A stretch of 64,000 nucleotides of DNA, taken from Microbacterium sp. H83 (lineage in GTDB: Bacteria > Actinomycetota > Actinomycetes > Actinomycetales > Microbacteriaceae). Positions 40,494 to 49,615 of the stretch are shown here, piece after piece (the stretch's first letter is position 1; each line of letters starts with the position of its first letter). The DNA is taken from assembly GCF_001650405.1 (NCBI RefSeq), contig NZ_LWCU01000023.1:62001-126000 (forward strand). The letters are read 5' to 3'. A model generated the notes under the pieces. It saw only the letters and a program-made list of their open reading frames with translations. It was not told where the DNA came from and ran no database searches. A program made the position numbers and the translations under genes.

Positions 40494-41431
40494 CGCGCAC
40501 CTCCGCGGGATGCGCGCACCCGCGGGTCGACCAGCGGATGCAGCAGCTCCACCACGAGGTTCACGGCGACGAAGACCAGGGCGCTCAGCAGGATGATGCC
40601 CGTGATGACGGGAAGGTCGCGGTTGGTGATCGCCGCGAGCGTCACCCGCCCGAGTCCGGCCCGCGCGAACACCGTCTCGACGAGCACCGCCCCGCCGAGG
40701 ATCGATCCGGTGAGGTAGGCGGTCAGGGTGATGGCGCCCGATGCCCCGTGCCTCAGGCCGTGGCGGAGCGTGAACCACGACGAGCCGGCGCCGCGCGCTC
40801 GGACGGTCTCGGCGAACGGCATCCGCTCCGCCTGCTGGAGCCCGTCGCGGAGCACCTGGCTGAGGAGCGCGGCGACCGGGAGGGCGAGGGTGATCGCGGG
40901 AAGGACGATGGTCGCGGGGTTGCGCGCTCCGGAGACGGGGAACCAGCCGAGGCCGAACGCGAAGACGCTGAGGAGCACGAGTCCGATCCAGAAGACCGGG
41001 GAGGACAGGATCACCAGCTCGACGCCCGCCGCGATGCCGCGTCCGCTCCGCCCGCGGACGAACACGGCGACCAGGAGGGCCAGGATCACGGCGATCACCA
41101 GAGCGAGCACCGCGAGCTGCACGGTCGCACCCAGCTGGCGCCCGATCACCTCGGTCACGGGCATCCGGAGCTGATACGACTCGCCCAGATCTCCGCGAGC
41201 GAGCTGGCCGATGAAGGTCGCGTACTGCTCGAGGGGCGAGCGGTCGAGCCCGAGCTCCGCGCGGATGCCGTCCTTCACCTCCTCGCTCACCTGGGCCTGC
41301 GGCCCGAGCATGACCGACACCGGGTCGCCGGGGATCACCCGGAACGCGAGGAAGGCCAGTGTGGCCGCTCCCCACAGCACGACGACGACGGATGCCGCGA
41401 GGCCCGCGACCCGCAGAAGAGCTGCCTTCAC
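40490..41431 (-). CDS. ABC transporter permease (DppB-like)
   Basis: A 313-residue permease. TM1 (VVVVLWGAATLAFLAFRVIPGDPV) runs directly into the RxxPGDP motif typical of DppB/OppB/NikB, and the EAA-like loop ETVRARGAGSSWFTLRHGLRHG is near 200. The GTG at 41431 follows GAGAGGG by 8 bases and removes 14 non-hydrophobic residues, so I prefer it over the longer GTG at 41473. It couples to the DppC-like gene. Confidence 0.93.
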   Translation of the reverse strand: MKAALLRVAGLAASVVVVLWGAATLAFLAFRVIPGDPVSVMLGPQAQVSEEVKDGIRAELGLDRSPLEQYATFIGQLARGDLGESYQLRMPVTEVIGRQLGATVQLAVLALVIAVILALLVAVFVRGRSGRGIAAGVELVILSSPVFWIGLVLLSVFAFGLGWFPVSGARNPATIVLPAITLALPVAALLSQVLRDGLQQAERMPFAETVRARGAGSSWFTLRHGLRHGASGAITLTAYLTGSILGGAVLVETVFARAGLGRVTLAAITNRDLPVITGIILLSALVFVAVNLVVELLHPLVDPRVRASRGGAR

Positions 41432-41534
41432 CGTGTGCGCCCTCTCGACTGGCCGGAAGCGCACATCGCCCACGCGCGCCCGCTCAGGAACGATATCCCA
41501 GGGTCCGGTCGGTCCCTGCCCGCGGCCGCTCCGC

Positions 41535-43145
41535 TCAGCCGACGCTCACGTCGTAGAAGAGCGGTCGACCGTACAGGTCGTAGTCGAGTCCGGACACCCG
41601 CTCGCCCACGGCCGTGATCGCGGACGGGCTGTACAGCGGCACGATCGCCGTGTACTGCGCATTCCACTCCTGGAGCTGCGTGTAGATCGCCGTCCGCTCC
41701 TCCTGGTCGCCGGACGCGACCCCCTGCTCGAGAAGGGCGTCGACCTGCGGGTCCGTCACCTGGGAGGCGTTCTGGAAGCCGTCGGTGTGCAGGTGTGACC
41801 GGAGGAAGTCCGGATCGGCGCCCGAGAAGCCCCAGTCGGTCAGGTCGAACGTCTTCGGCCCGTACTGCTCGTTGTACGCGCCGGGCTCGAGGACCTCGCG
41901 CACGACCTCGAAGCCGATCCCCTTGAGATCCGACTGGATGGCGTTGGCCAGTGCGGCGCGGTCGTCGGGCACGGGGGTCCAGGCGATCCAGCGCGCGGAG
42001 AGCCGCTGACCGTCCTTCATGCGGATGCCGTCGCTGTCGCGGGCCGTCCATCCGGCCTCGTCCAGGAGGGCGTTCGCCGCGTCCTGGTCGAAGGGCCAGC
42101 TGCCCTCCAGCGAGGAGTCGTATCCCGGTGTCGTCGACCCCAGCACGCTCCAGGCGCGAGGGAACTGGTCGAAGAAGATCTCCTCCACGGACGCGTCGAT
42201 GTCGATGCCGCGCGCGAACGCCTGACGCACCTTCTCGTCGGCGAACACGCCGAACTTCTCGTTGAGGTACAGCGAGTACGGCAGACCCGGGTACTCGATC
42301 GAGTCGACGGTGATGCCGTCGCCGAGCTCGGTGGCCAGGTTCGGCGGGATGTTGCTGGCGAGATCGGCCTCGCCGCTCTCGATGACACCCGTCCGCACTG
42401 CGGCCTCGGGCTGGATCTCGACACGGAGCGTCTCGACCTCCGGGGCCCCCTCGCCGTGCGGACCCCAGGCGTAGTCGTCGTTGCGCGTGTAGACCAGCTC
42501 CTGGTCCGGGGTGTACTCGGTGAGCTCGAAGGGACCGGTGCCCACGGTGACCCCGGGGCCACCCGCCTTCAGCTGGTCGCCCGACTCGGCGAGGACCGCC
42601 GGCGAGTAGAAGCCCAGCTGCGGCGTGCTGGCTGCCTGCAGGAACGGGGCGTACGGCTGCGTGAACCGCACCGTCACGGTGTGCTCGTCGACGACCTCGG
42701 TGCCCTCGTAGAAGTCGGCCCCCATCATGCTGGCGGCCTGGGCCGACTCCGTCTCCGGATCGACGATGCGATCGAAGTTCGCCTTCACGGCCTCGGCGTC
42801 GAACGGCTCGCCGTCGGTGAAGGTCACGTCGTCGCGCAGGGTGAACGTGTACTCGGTGCTGTCGTCCGACACCGTCCAGTCCTTCGCGAGCCACGGCGTG
42901 AACGACCCGTCGTCCTCCTGGAAGACGAGCGAGTCGAGCACCGCGCGCTGCACCATCCCCGACACGTCGAGCTGACTCACCTGCGGATCCATGTGACCGG
43001 CCGAGAGGTTGGCGCCCTCGATCGACCACACGAGCTCGCCGCCGGACTCGGAGTCGGACGCGGGGGCGCACGCGCTGAGCAGAAGGGAGCTCGCGGCGGC
43101 GATGGCGGCGATGGGCAGGACTCGACGCGCGAGCGCAGTGGGCAT
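41535..43145 (-). CDS. ABC transporter family 5 solute-binding lipoprotein
   Basis: A 536-residue exported binding protein heading the importer operon. Signal peptide residues 1-24 end in lipobox LLSAC, and the acidic linker SDSESGG follows. The SBP_bac_5 signature TFTDGEPFDAEAVKANFDRI is near 115. The order binding protein, DppB-like, DppC-like, double ATPase makes a full importer for peptides, nickel or opines; ligand class is undetermined. The ATG at MPTALARR is chosen, since the frame beyond it lacks a signal and reads through the promoter. Confidence 0.93.
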   Translation of the reverse strand: MPTALARRVLPIAAIAAASSLLLSACAPASDSESGGELVWSIEGANLSAGHMDPQVSQLDVSGMVQRAVLDSLVFQEDDGSFTPWLAKDWTVSDDSTEYTFTLRDDVTFTDGEPFDAEAVKANFDRIVDPETESAQAASMMGADFYEGTEVVDEHTVTVRFTQPYAPFLQAASTPQLGFYSPAVLAESGDQLKAGGPGVTVGTGPFELTEYTPDQELVYTRNDDYAWGPHGEGAPEVETLRVEIQPEAAVRTGVIESGEADLASNIPPNLATELGDGITVDSIEYPGLPYSLYLNEKFGVFADEKVRQAFARGIDIDASVEEIFFDQFPRAWSVLGSTTPGYDSSLEGSWPFDQDAANALLDEAGWTARDSDGIRMKDGQRLSARWIAWTPVPDDRAALANAIQSDLKGIGFEVVREVLEPGAYNEQYGPKTFDLTDWGFSGADPDFLRSHLHTDGFQNASQVTDPQVDALLEQGVASGDQEERTAIYTQLQEWNAQYTAIVPLYSPSAITAVGERVSGLDYDLYGRPLFYDVSVG

Positions 43146-43240
43146 GCTGATCCTCGGAAGAAGGTGATCGGGGTGGTCTCCATCGTATCGCCGATTCCTG
43201 CACCCGGTCCATCTTCTCCGGCCTCCGCGCGACGCGACCC

Positions 43241-43268
43241 TTGCGGCGACCGGGCGGCCCCCTATACT
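43241..43268 (+). promoter_or_regulatory. Predicted promoter of the WXG100 module
   Basis: TTGCGG (43241-43246) and TATACT (43263-43268) are 16 bases apart, followed by GGAGGAGGGGG 8 bases before the GTG of the first gene. Confidence 0.6.
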
Positions 43269-43297
43269 GCAAGGGTCACCGGAGGAGGGGGAGAACT

Positions 43298-43702
43298 GTG
43301 CCGGCTGATGAAGGACTCTCGGAGACCGTCGCTGCTCTGCATGCGCGGATCGACGCCCAGATCGCACGATCTCGAGAACTCGCGGAGGAGTCCTCCCGGC
43401 TCAGCGCGGAGGCCGAGCAGACCACGGCGACCGTCACGTCGCCGGACGGTCGCGTGACGGTCACGGCGCGTCCGCACGGCGGGATCGACGAGGTGCGGCT
43501 CTCGAGCGCCGACGGGGATGCCGCCGGCCTCGGCCGGACCATCACGACGACGATCGCAGCGGCCCAGCGCGCGGCCGCCGAGTCGGTGCTCGCCTCCATG
43601 GCGTCGACCCTCGGCGAGGACTCCCCGCTCGTGGCTGCCGTGCGCACCGATGTCGACGCGGCGTTCCCGGGCGGGCGCAGCGACACGATCGAGTACCGCT
43701 GA
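43298..43702 (+). CDS. YbaB/EbfC-like protein at the head of a type VII-type module
   Basis: A 134-residue protein: coiled-coil N-terminus (ETVAALHARIDAQIARSRELAEESSRLSAEAEQ) then a small beta-alpha domain (VTSPDGRVTVTARPHGGIDEVRLSS) like YbaB/EbfC nucleoid proteins. Such proteins recur beside WXG100 genes in Actinobacteria; whether they bind DNA or act as a chaperone there is not known. It starts at GTG after a strong ribosome site. Its stop overlaps the ATG of the WXG100 gene by one base. Confidence 0.72.
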   Translation: MPADEGLSETVAALHARIDAQIARSRELAEESSRLSAEAEQTTATVTSPDGRVTVTARPHGGIDEVRLSSADGDAAGLGRTITTTIAAAQRAAAESVLASMASTLGEDSPLVAAVRTDVDAAFPGGRSDTIEYR

Positions 43703-43995
43703 TGGGTGTGATCGAGGTCAACCCGTCTCGACTGAGCGCGGCGGCGGCAGCGATCGGCGAGTTCTCCGGCCGCATCGACGAGGAGCTCCAGCAGTTCACG
43801 AAGGCCGCCTACACGCTGAAGGACGAGTGGGCCGGCGAGGCGCAGGAGGCGTTCGAGGTCGCGCAGCTCGGCTTCTCGGCGTCCATGACCGCGCGCGCCG
43901 CATTCCTCAGAGAGGTCACCGCCGTCCTGGACATGCTCGCGGGACTCTATTCGGAGACTGACCTGGCCGGGCAGCGCGCACTCGGCGGCAGCTGA
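43702..43995 (+). CDS. WXG100 family type VII secretion protein
   Basis: A 97-residue two-helix protein. The central turn has W-A-G (DEWAGEAQEAFEVA, Trp about residue 48), the WXG signature, and the 97-residue length is typical of EsxA/EsxB-like substrates. The Tyr in the C-terminal LAGLYSETDLAGQ segment could form a YxxxD-type export signal (Y-S-E-T-D). No partner EsxB is next to it, so it may form homodimers or pair with the EspC-like protein. Confidence 0.88.
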   Translation: MGVIEVNPSRLSAAAAAIGEFSGRIDEELQQFTKAAYTLKDEWAGEAQEAFEVAQLGFSASMTARAAFLREVTAVLDMLAGLYSETDLAGQRALGGS

Positions 43996-44055
43996 CGGCA
44001 TCCATCCGGTGCGCACCGGAGACCCACACACTCACCGACGCGACGGGGGAACGTC

Positions 44056-44382
44056 ATGACAGCCGCAAACCAGCAGATCCGGATCGATGAAGAGGTGCTC
44101 CGGGCACACGTCCGGTCGCTCGAGGACGCGGCCGAGACGCTCCGGGCGGCGGCATCCACGGCCTCCGGAGGCATCGGGGCCTCCGCCTTCGGCGGTCTCT
44201 GCGGCCCTCTTCTCGGGCCGGCGATCGCTTCTCTCGCCGATGCGTCGGAGTCGGTCCTCACGACCGCCACGGCGCTCGCCACCGGGTCCTCGTCGGGCCT
44301 GAAGTCGACCGTGGACTCCTTCAGCGAGGTGGAGGACAAGGCAGTCGACACCTTCCGCGCGATGGACGGGACCGGACGATGA
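44056..44382 (+). CDS. EspC-like type VII secretion target
   Basis: A 108-residue helical protein with RIDEEVLRAHVRSLEDAAETL at the N-terminus and a small-residue-rich centre (ASTASGGIGASAFGGLCGPLLGPAI). This is the layout of the EspC / excreted virulence factor family of ESX-linked proteins. It starts 60 bases after the WXG100 gene and overlaps the effector candidate by 4 bases (ATGA), which suggests it is a dedicated partner or chaperone for it. Confidence 0.75.
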   Translation: MTAANQQIRIDEEVLRAHVRSLEDAAETLRAAASTASGGIGASAFGGLCGPLLGPAIASLADASESVLTTATALATGSSSGLKSTVDSFSEVEDKAVDTFRAMDGTGR

Positions 44383-45947
44383 CGGCGATCGCCTCCGTCG
44401 CGGGGCAGGTCCGATCCGCATCCTGGGCCGCCGGGACCGTGGGACCGGGCTCCGCCGTGGGCGACTGCGGGAGCATCCCCGGATTCGCGGGCCTCCTGAT
44501 CCAGTACGTGGCGCCGTTGCGCGAATGGTTCGACGACCTGCTCGGCGACCCGGGGGCGGTCGGCGGCTTCGCCTCGCGATGGGAGGATGCCGAACGCGCG
44601 CTCGTCACCGTCTCGGAATCCCTGCGCGACGCCGACCGCTCGCTCGACGACCTCGACGGCCGCACCGTCCGGGCCCTGCGCGCCCGCTTCACCGAGCTGG
44701 CCGCGGTCGCGGAGGACGGCGTCCAGTGGACGGGAGCGACGGCGAGCGCGGTGCGGCTGGTCTCGCAGATCATCGAGTCCACCCGCATCCTGATCTGCGA
44801 CTTCCTGGGCAAGCTCAGCCGGTTCGCGGACGACCTGTTCAGCTTCTCCCTCAACCCGCTGCAGAAACTCGACCAGATCGAGCGCTTCGCGCAGTCCGCC
44901 TACGAGTTCGTGAGCTCCGCGGGATCGCTGGTGAAGAGCCTCATCGATTCGGTCGTGACGCTCGCCCAGCTGCTCTCCAAGCTCGTCCCCCTGATCGGCG
45001 ATGCGCTCGCACAGCTCCGCGAGACGCTCGTCGACATGCTGCCCTTCGTGAGCGTCATCACGATGGGACCCCTCGGTCTGATCTTCGGGAACGTCGCACA
45101 CGACCTCCTCACCGGCGATGCACACGTCAACGAGGTCGATCCCGCGACCCTCAACGCCGATCAGCGCATCGCGTGGGACAAGGCGCACGACATGACCTCG
45201 ATCGACTCGCTCGAGGACCTCGTGACGGTGAACGGCACGACAGACGGCATCGGCGGCGAGGACTCGACCGCGATCGACATCAAGCAGGTCGTCGCACCGG
45301 ACGGATCGACCCACTGGGTCATCTCCTGCCCCTCCACCCAGGCATGGGAGCTCGGCCCGTCGAGCGGCGCGATGAACGACCGCGACAACAACATCGCGCT
45401 CATGCTCGACCATCCGCTCTTCCGCACCCAGTACGAGCGCGCCGTGCTCGAGGCCATGCGGCAGGCGGGGGTCCCCGAGGGCGCTGACGTGGTCCTCACC
45501 GGGTTCAGCCAGGGCGGCATCATGGCGGCGAACCTGGCTGCGGATTCGTCCTTCCCGTACAACCCCATCGGCGTCGTGACGAACGGCTCGCCCGTGGACA
45601 ACTTCCATGTGCCGCCGAACGTGCCGGTCTACGCGTTCCAGCACGCGACGGACCCCGTGCCGATGCTCGACGGCAGCGTCACCGCTCTGCCCGGCCTCCC
45701 CGGCCAGGGCCCGATCGACATCCCGAACACGCCGCTGACGGTGCTTCCGCCGAACATCCACCAGATCACGCTGCCCGACCCGGCGGGATCGCACGGATTC
45801 GGAGCGCACGACAACGGCCTCTACGCCGCGTCGGTCGGCGAATGGGAGAGCGACTACCACTCCGCCAACGACGGCGATCCCTGGAATCTGGCGGGCCTCG
45901 GCGGGACCGTCGTCGACCACCAGATCTACCAGGGAGTCGAACGATGA
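44379..45947 (+). CDS. Large protein with N-terminal helical region and C-terminal alpha/beta-hydrolase, candidate type VII substrate
   Basis: A 522-residue protein without a signal peptide. Residues 1-250 are helical with WXG-like spacing; a hydrophobic stretch covers about 225-250. The C-terminal half carries a lipase/esterase-type triad: Ser377 in GFSQGG, Asp425 in QHATDPVPM, and His472 or His477 in GSHGFGAHDNG. The serine-hydrolase fold with a helical N-terminus next to WXG100 and EspC genes resembles PE/PPE-type hydrolases and DUF1023-like proteins of mycobacteria. Role as secreted lipase, cell-wall esterase or toxin is inference; no immunity gene is certain. Confidence 0.72.
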   Translation: MTAIASVAGQVRSASWAAGTVGPGSAVGDCGSIPGFAGLLIQYVAPLREWFDDLLGDPGAVGGFASRWEDAERALVTVSESLRDADRSLDDLDGRTVRALRARFTELAAVAEDGVQWTGATASAVRLVSQIIESTRILICDFLGKLSRFADDLFSFSLNPLQKLDQIERFAQSAYEFVSSAGSLVKSLIDSVVTLAQLLSKLVPLIGDALAQLRETLVDMLPFVSVITMGPLGLIFGNVAHDLLTGDAHVNEVDPATLNADQRIAWDKAHDMTSIDSLEDLVTVNGTTDGIGGEDSTAIDIKQVVAPDGSTHWVISCPSTQAWELGPSSGAMNDRDNNIALMLDHPLFRTQYERAVLEAMRQAGVPEGADVVLTGFSQGGIMAANLAADSSFPYNPIGVVTNGSPVDNFHVPPNVPVYAFQHATDPVPMLDGSVTALPGLPGQGPIDIPNTPLTVLPPNIHQITLPDPAGSHGFGAHDNGLYAASVGEWESDYHSANDGDPWNLAGLGGTVVDHQIYQGVER

Positions 45948-46423
45948 GGCGGGGCCGCCCCGCGGCTCGCCTCAGCACCCGCATCGCCGCCGCCACCGGC
46001 ATCGCCCTTCTCGCCGTCTCGCTCGGGGGCTGCGGCGTGGTCGCGAAGGAGTTCTCGGACGGGGACTTCGCCGAGACCATCCCCGCGGAGCTCGCCGCGT
46101 CGGGGCGAGGTGTGACCGACTCCTTCGCGTCGAAGGGACTCGACGGCTTCACGTTCTACCTCTCGGTCGGCATCGACGTCGACAGGGCGGCGATCGACGA
46201 GGACGACCTCGCGGCGTTCCTGCGGATCATCCTCGTCGGCAACGATCTCCCCACCGACAAGATCCGCATGAGCGTGCAGAACGCCGACGGCGACTTCCTC
46301 GACCTGGAGCAGCTCGCCCTGCAGGCGAGCCCGGGCATCGAGCTGTTCGGCTCGTCCGAGACCACGCTGGTCCTCGACTCCGACGACGCCCGAACGATCG
46401 TCGAGGCCGTCTGGGGCGAGTGA
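45944..46423 (+). CDS. Lipoprotein of the type VII-type module
   Basis: A 159-residue lipoprotein. Its N-terminus is arginine-rich (MRRGRPAARLSTR), followed by a hydrophobic run and lipobox SLGGC with the Cys near 30. The mature part is a compact acidic domain (DGFTFYLSVGIDVDRAAIDEDDLAAFLRIILVGNDL) of no recognised family. It overlaps the hydrolase gene (ATGA), so it is made with it; a surface partner or immunity-like role would fit but is unproven. Confidence 0.75.
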   Translation: MRRGRPAARLSTRIAAATGIALLAVSLGGCGVVAKEFSDGDFAETIPAELAASGRGVTDSFASKGLDGFTFYLSVGIDVDRAAIDEDDLAAFLRIILVGNDLPTDKIRMSVQNADGDFLDLEQLALQASPGIELFGSSETTLVLDSDDARTIVEAVWGE

Positions 46424-46523
46424 GCGAGGACGCTCCTCCGAGCTTCGGGCGTCTAGACTGGGGGCACAACCCACACTCAGGCACGCTCACACAGTGCCGC
46501 ATACATCGCTCGAGGAGACCTCC

Positions 46524-49118
46524 ATGTCCGTGATCCCTGACAAGCCCGCACTCGAGGGTCTCGAAGCGAAGTGGGGCGATGCCTGGGCCGACCGCGGCAC
46601 GTATCTGTTCGACCGCATCCGCGCAGCCGAAGCGGGACGAGACGGCGTCTACTCGATCGACACTCCCCCGCCCACCGCGTCGGGCAGCCTGCACATCGGA
46701 CACGTGTTCTCCTACACGCACACCGACGTCAAGGCGCGCTTCGAGCGCATGCGCGGCAAGACGGTGTTCTACCCGATGGGCTGGGACGACAACGGGCTGC
46801 CCACCGAGCGCCGCGTGCAGAACTACTACGGTGTGCGCTGCGACCCGACGCTGCCCTACCAGGCGGACTTCACTCCCCCGTTCGAGGGCGGAGACAACAA
46901 GTCCAGCCGCGCGGCGGATCAGGTGCCGATCAGCCGACGCAACTTCATCGAGCTCTGCGAGCGCCTGACCGTCGAGGACGAGAAGCAGTTCGAGGCGCTG
47001 TTCCGTCAGCTCGGTCTGAGCGTCGACTGGACGCAGACCTACCGCACGATCTCCGACGACACGATCCGTCAGAGCCAGCTGGCGTTCCTCCGCAACATCG
47101 AGCGCGGCGAGGCCTACCAGTCGCTCGCCCCGACGCTCTGGGACATCGACTTCCGTTCGGCGATCGCGCAGGCGGAGCTCGAGGACCGCGACCAGCAGGC
47201 GGCGTACCACACGATCGACTTCCCGTTCGCCGATGGGTCCGGCTCGATCACGATCGAGACCACGCGTCCGGAGCTCCTCCCCGCCTGTGTCGCGATCGTG
47301 ACGCACCCCGAGGGACCGCACAAGCACCTGATCGGCACGAAGGTCCGCACACCGTTCTTCGGCGCCGAGATCGAGATCCACGGCCACCACCTCGCCCAGC
47401 CCGACAAGGGCACCGGCGCCGCCATGGTCTGCACGTTCGGCGACGTGACCGACATCATCTGGTGGCGCGAGCTGCGCACGGTCGCGGGCGGCGACCTCCC
47501 CAACATGACGACGATCGGCCTCGACGGCCGCTTCCTCCCGACGGCCCCGTCGATCGTGACCGCCGACGAGGCCATCGACTGGTACGCGGCAGAGCTCGCG
47601 GGCAAGACCGTCTTCTCCGCGCGCAAGGCGATCGTCGAGAAGCTGCAGGAGACGGGCGACATGACTGCGGTCGGCAAGCCCTTCAGCCACGCGGTGAAGT
47701 TCTTCGAGAAGGGCGATCGCCCGCTCGAGATCGTCTCGACCCGGCAGTGGTACATCCGCAACGGCGCCCGCGACACGGAGCTGCGCGATCAGCTCCTCTC
47801 CCACGGCGCGGACGTCGCCTTCCACCCGGACTTCATGCGAGTGCGCTACGAGAACTGGGTCGGCGGCCTCACGGGCGACTGGCTCGTGTCCCGTCAGCGC
47901 TTCTTCGGCGTGCCGATCCCGCTCTGGTACGCGCTCGACGAGAACGGCGAGCGCGACTACGACCGGGTGCTCACCCCCGATCACGCGGCGCTTCCCATCG
48001 ACCCGACGACGGACGTGCCCGAGGGGTACTCCGAGGACCAGCGCGGCGTTCCGGGCGGATTCGACGCCGAGGCGGACATCCTCGACACCTGGGCGACGTC
48101 GTCGCTGACCCCGCAGCTGGCCGGCGGGTGGCAGCGCGACGAGGAGCTGTGGGACCTCACTGCCCCGTTCGACCTGCGCCCGCAGGGACAGGACATCATC
48201 CGCACCTGGCTCTTCTCCACCATGCTGCGCTCGACGCTCGAAGACGGTCGCGCACCCTGGCGCAATGCGGCCATCTCCGGCTTCATCGTCGACCCCGACC
48301 GCAAGAAGATGTCGAAGTCGAAGGGCAACGTCGTGACGCCGTCCGACATCCTCGACACGCACGGGTCGGATGCCGTGCGCTACTGGGCCGCATCCAGCCG
48401 CCTCGGCATGGATGCCGCGTTCGACCCGCAGAACCCGACGCAGGTGAAGATCGGACGTCGTCTCGCCATCAAGGTGCTGAATGCCGCGAAGTTCGTCCTG
48501 TCGTTCCCCGTCCCCGAAGGCGCCCAGGTCACCCATGCGCTCGACGCGTCGATGCTCGCCGCGCTCGATGCGGTGATCGCCGAGGCGACGAAGGCGTTCG
48601 AGAACCACGACCAGGCCAAGGCCCTCGAGGTCACGGAGGCGTTCTTCTGGACCTTCTGTGACGACTACCTCGAGCTCGTGAAGGAGCGCGCCTACGACCA
48701 GACGGATGTCGGACAGGCCTCCGCGGCCCTCGCGCTGCGCCTGGCCCTGTCGACGCTGCTCCGCCTGCTGGCGCCCGTGATCTCGTTCGCGACGGAGGAG
48801 GTCTGGTCCTGGTTCGAGGAGGGCTCGGTGCACACCGCGTCCTGGCCCGAAGCCCTCGGCATCGACGGCGACACCGCCGTGCTCTCCGCGGCGAGCGAGG
48901 CGCTCATCGGCATCCGCCGCGCGAAGACGGAGGCCAAGGCGTCGCAGAAGACCCCCGTCTCCCGGGCGGTCATCACCGCGCCGGCTGCGAAGCTGCAGGC
49001 GCTGCGGGCCGCCGCCGACGATCTCCGCGCCGTCGGACGCATCGCCGAGCTCGAGATCACCGAGGCGGAGGAGTTCGCGGTCACCGCGATCGAGCTCGCG
49101 CCGGTCGAGGGCGCCTGA
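46524..49118 (+). CDS. valS: Valyl-tRNA synthetase
   Basis: A class I synthetase of 864 residues that charges tRNA-Val. The HIGH motif HIGH is at 57-60 and KMSKSKGN near 595. RRVQNYYGVRCDPTLPYQ near 105 is typical of the ValS form found in Actinobacteria and Archaea. The editing domain is complete. I chose ATG at 46524 after GAGGAG; a GTG at 46494 would add ten residues. The 100 bp before it show no T-box, unlike ileS. Confidence 0.96.
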   Translation: MSVIPDKPALEGLEAKWGDAWADRGTYLFDRIRAAEAGRDGVYSIDTPPPTASGSLHIGHVFSYTHTDVKARFERMRGKTVFYPMGWDDNGLPTERRVQNYYGVRCDPTLPYQADFTPPFEGGDNKSSRAADQVPISRRNFIELCERLTVEDEKQFEALFRQLGLSVDWTQTYRTISDDTIRQSQLAFLRNIERGEAYQSLAPTLWDIDFRSAIAQAELEDRDQQAAYHTIDFPFADGSGSITIETTRPELLPACVAIVTHPEGPHKHLIGTKVRTPFFGAEIEIHGHHLAQPDKGTGAAMVCTFGDVTDIIWWRELRTVAGGDLPNMTTIGLDGRFLPTAPSIVTADEAIDWYAAELAGKTVFSARKAIVEKLQETGDMTAVGKPFSHAVKFFEKGDRPLEIVSTRQWYIRNGARDTELRDQLLSHGADVAFHPDFMRVRYENWVGGLTGDWLVSRQRFFGVPIPLWYALDENGERDYDRVLTPDHAALPIDPTTDVPEGYSEDQRGVPGGFDAEADILDTWATSSLTPQLAGGWQRDEELWDLTAPFDLRPQGQDIIRTWLFSTMLRSTLEDGRAPWRNAAISGFIVDPDRKKMSKSKGNVVTPSDILDTHGSDAVRYWAASSRLGMDAAFDPQNPTQVKIGRRLAIKVLNAAKFVLSFPVPEGAQVTHALDASMLAALDAVIAEATKAFENHDQAKALEVTEAFFWTFCDDYLELVKERAYDQTDVGQASAALALRLALSTLLRLLAPVISFATEEVWSWFEEGSVHTASWPEALGIDGDTAVLSAASEALIGIRRAKTEAKASQKTPVSRAVITAPAAKLQALRAAADDLRAVGRIAELEITEAEEFAVTAIELAPVEGA

Positions 49119-49333
49119 TGCAGCTGGGCACGCGGTGGGTGACCGGCTCCGAGCCCCCGGCCTCTGTGCCGGCCGTGCTGCGTCCGGCCATCGCCGAGGT
49201 CGAGGGGCGCGGACTCGCCGGTCACTGGACGCTCACCTGGCTGGAGGGTCGCGCGATCGCTGAACTCGACGCCGGCTGGGAGGTCATCCAGTCCGCCACC
49301 GGCGACGTGGTCTCGCGTCCCTTCGAGGACTGA
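49118..49333 (+). CDS. Small hypothetical protein coupled to valS
   Basis: A 71-residue protein starting MQLGTRWVTGSEPPASVP, with a beta-rich core (GHWTLTWLEGRAIAELDAGWEVIQS) and no membrane helix. Its ATG overlaps the valS stop (TGATG), the strongest evidence that it is translated. No family is recognised. Confidence 0.65.
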   Translation: MQLGTRWVTGSEPPASVPAVLRPAIAEVEGRGLAGHWTLTWLEGRAIAELDAGWEVIQSATGDVVSRPFED

Positions 49334-49393
49334 CCGCCGAGCCGGTCGACCGCACGCTCACCGCGCCCGGCATCGGCGTCCTGCCCGGCGCGG

Positions 49394-49615
49394 TCAGCGA
49401 CGCGGCAGGCCGAGCTGCGCGAGCACGTGCTCCACGGCGCGCGGATCGTGCTTCCGCGTCTGCTGCTCACGGAGCAGGTCGAGTGCGAGGGCCCGCCGAT
49501 CCGCACGCGCGACGATGCGGCGATCCACATGCCGTATCAGCGCCGCGGCGATGTTCCTGAGCAGGCGTTCGAAGGCGGTGGGCGCGGCGAGGCGCAGGGT
49601 TGCCGTGGCCATCAT
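49394..49615 (-). CDS. Small basic hypothetical protein after the ArsR-type regulator
   Basis: A 73-residue, Arg/Leu/Ala-rich helical protein (MMATATLRLAAPTAFERLLRN; RIVARADRRALALDLLREQQTRKHDPRA). The first ATG overlaps the upstream stop as ATGA; the second (49612) has better spacing from AGGAG. Amphipathic helices are likely; no family recognised. Coupling to the regulator suggests a joint role, for instance as a corepressor or target, but this is a guess. Confidence 0.65.
   Translation of the reverse strand: MMATATLRLAAPTAFERLLRNIAAALIRHVDRRIVARADRRALALDLLREQQTRKHDPRAVEHVLAQLGLPRR

Noticed and set aside
46424..46523. Search for a T-box or attenuator before valS.
   Set aside because: The spacer is only 100 bp and lacks TGGTACCGCG or a specifier stem.
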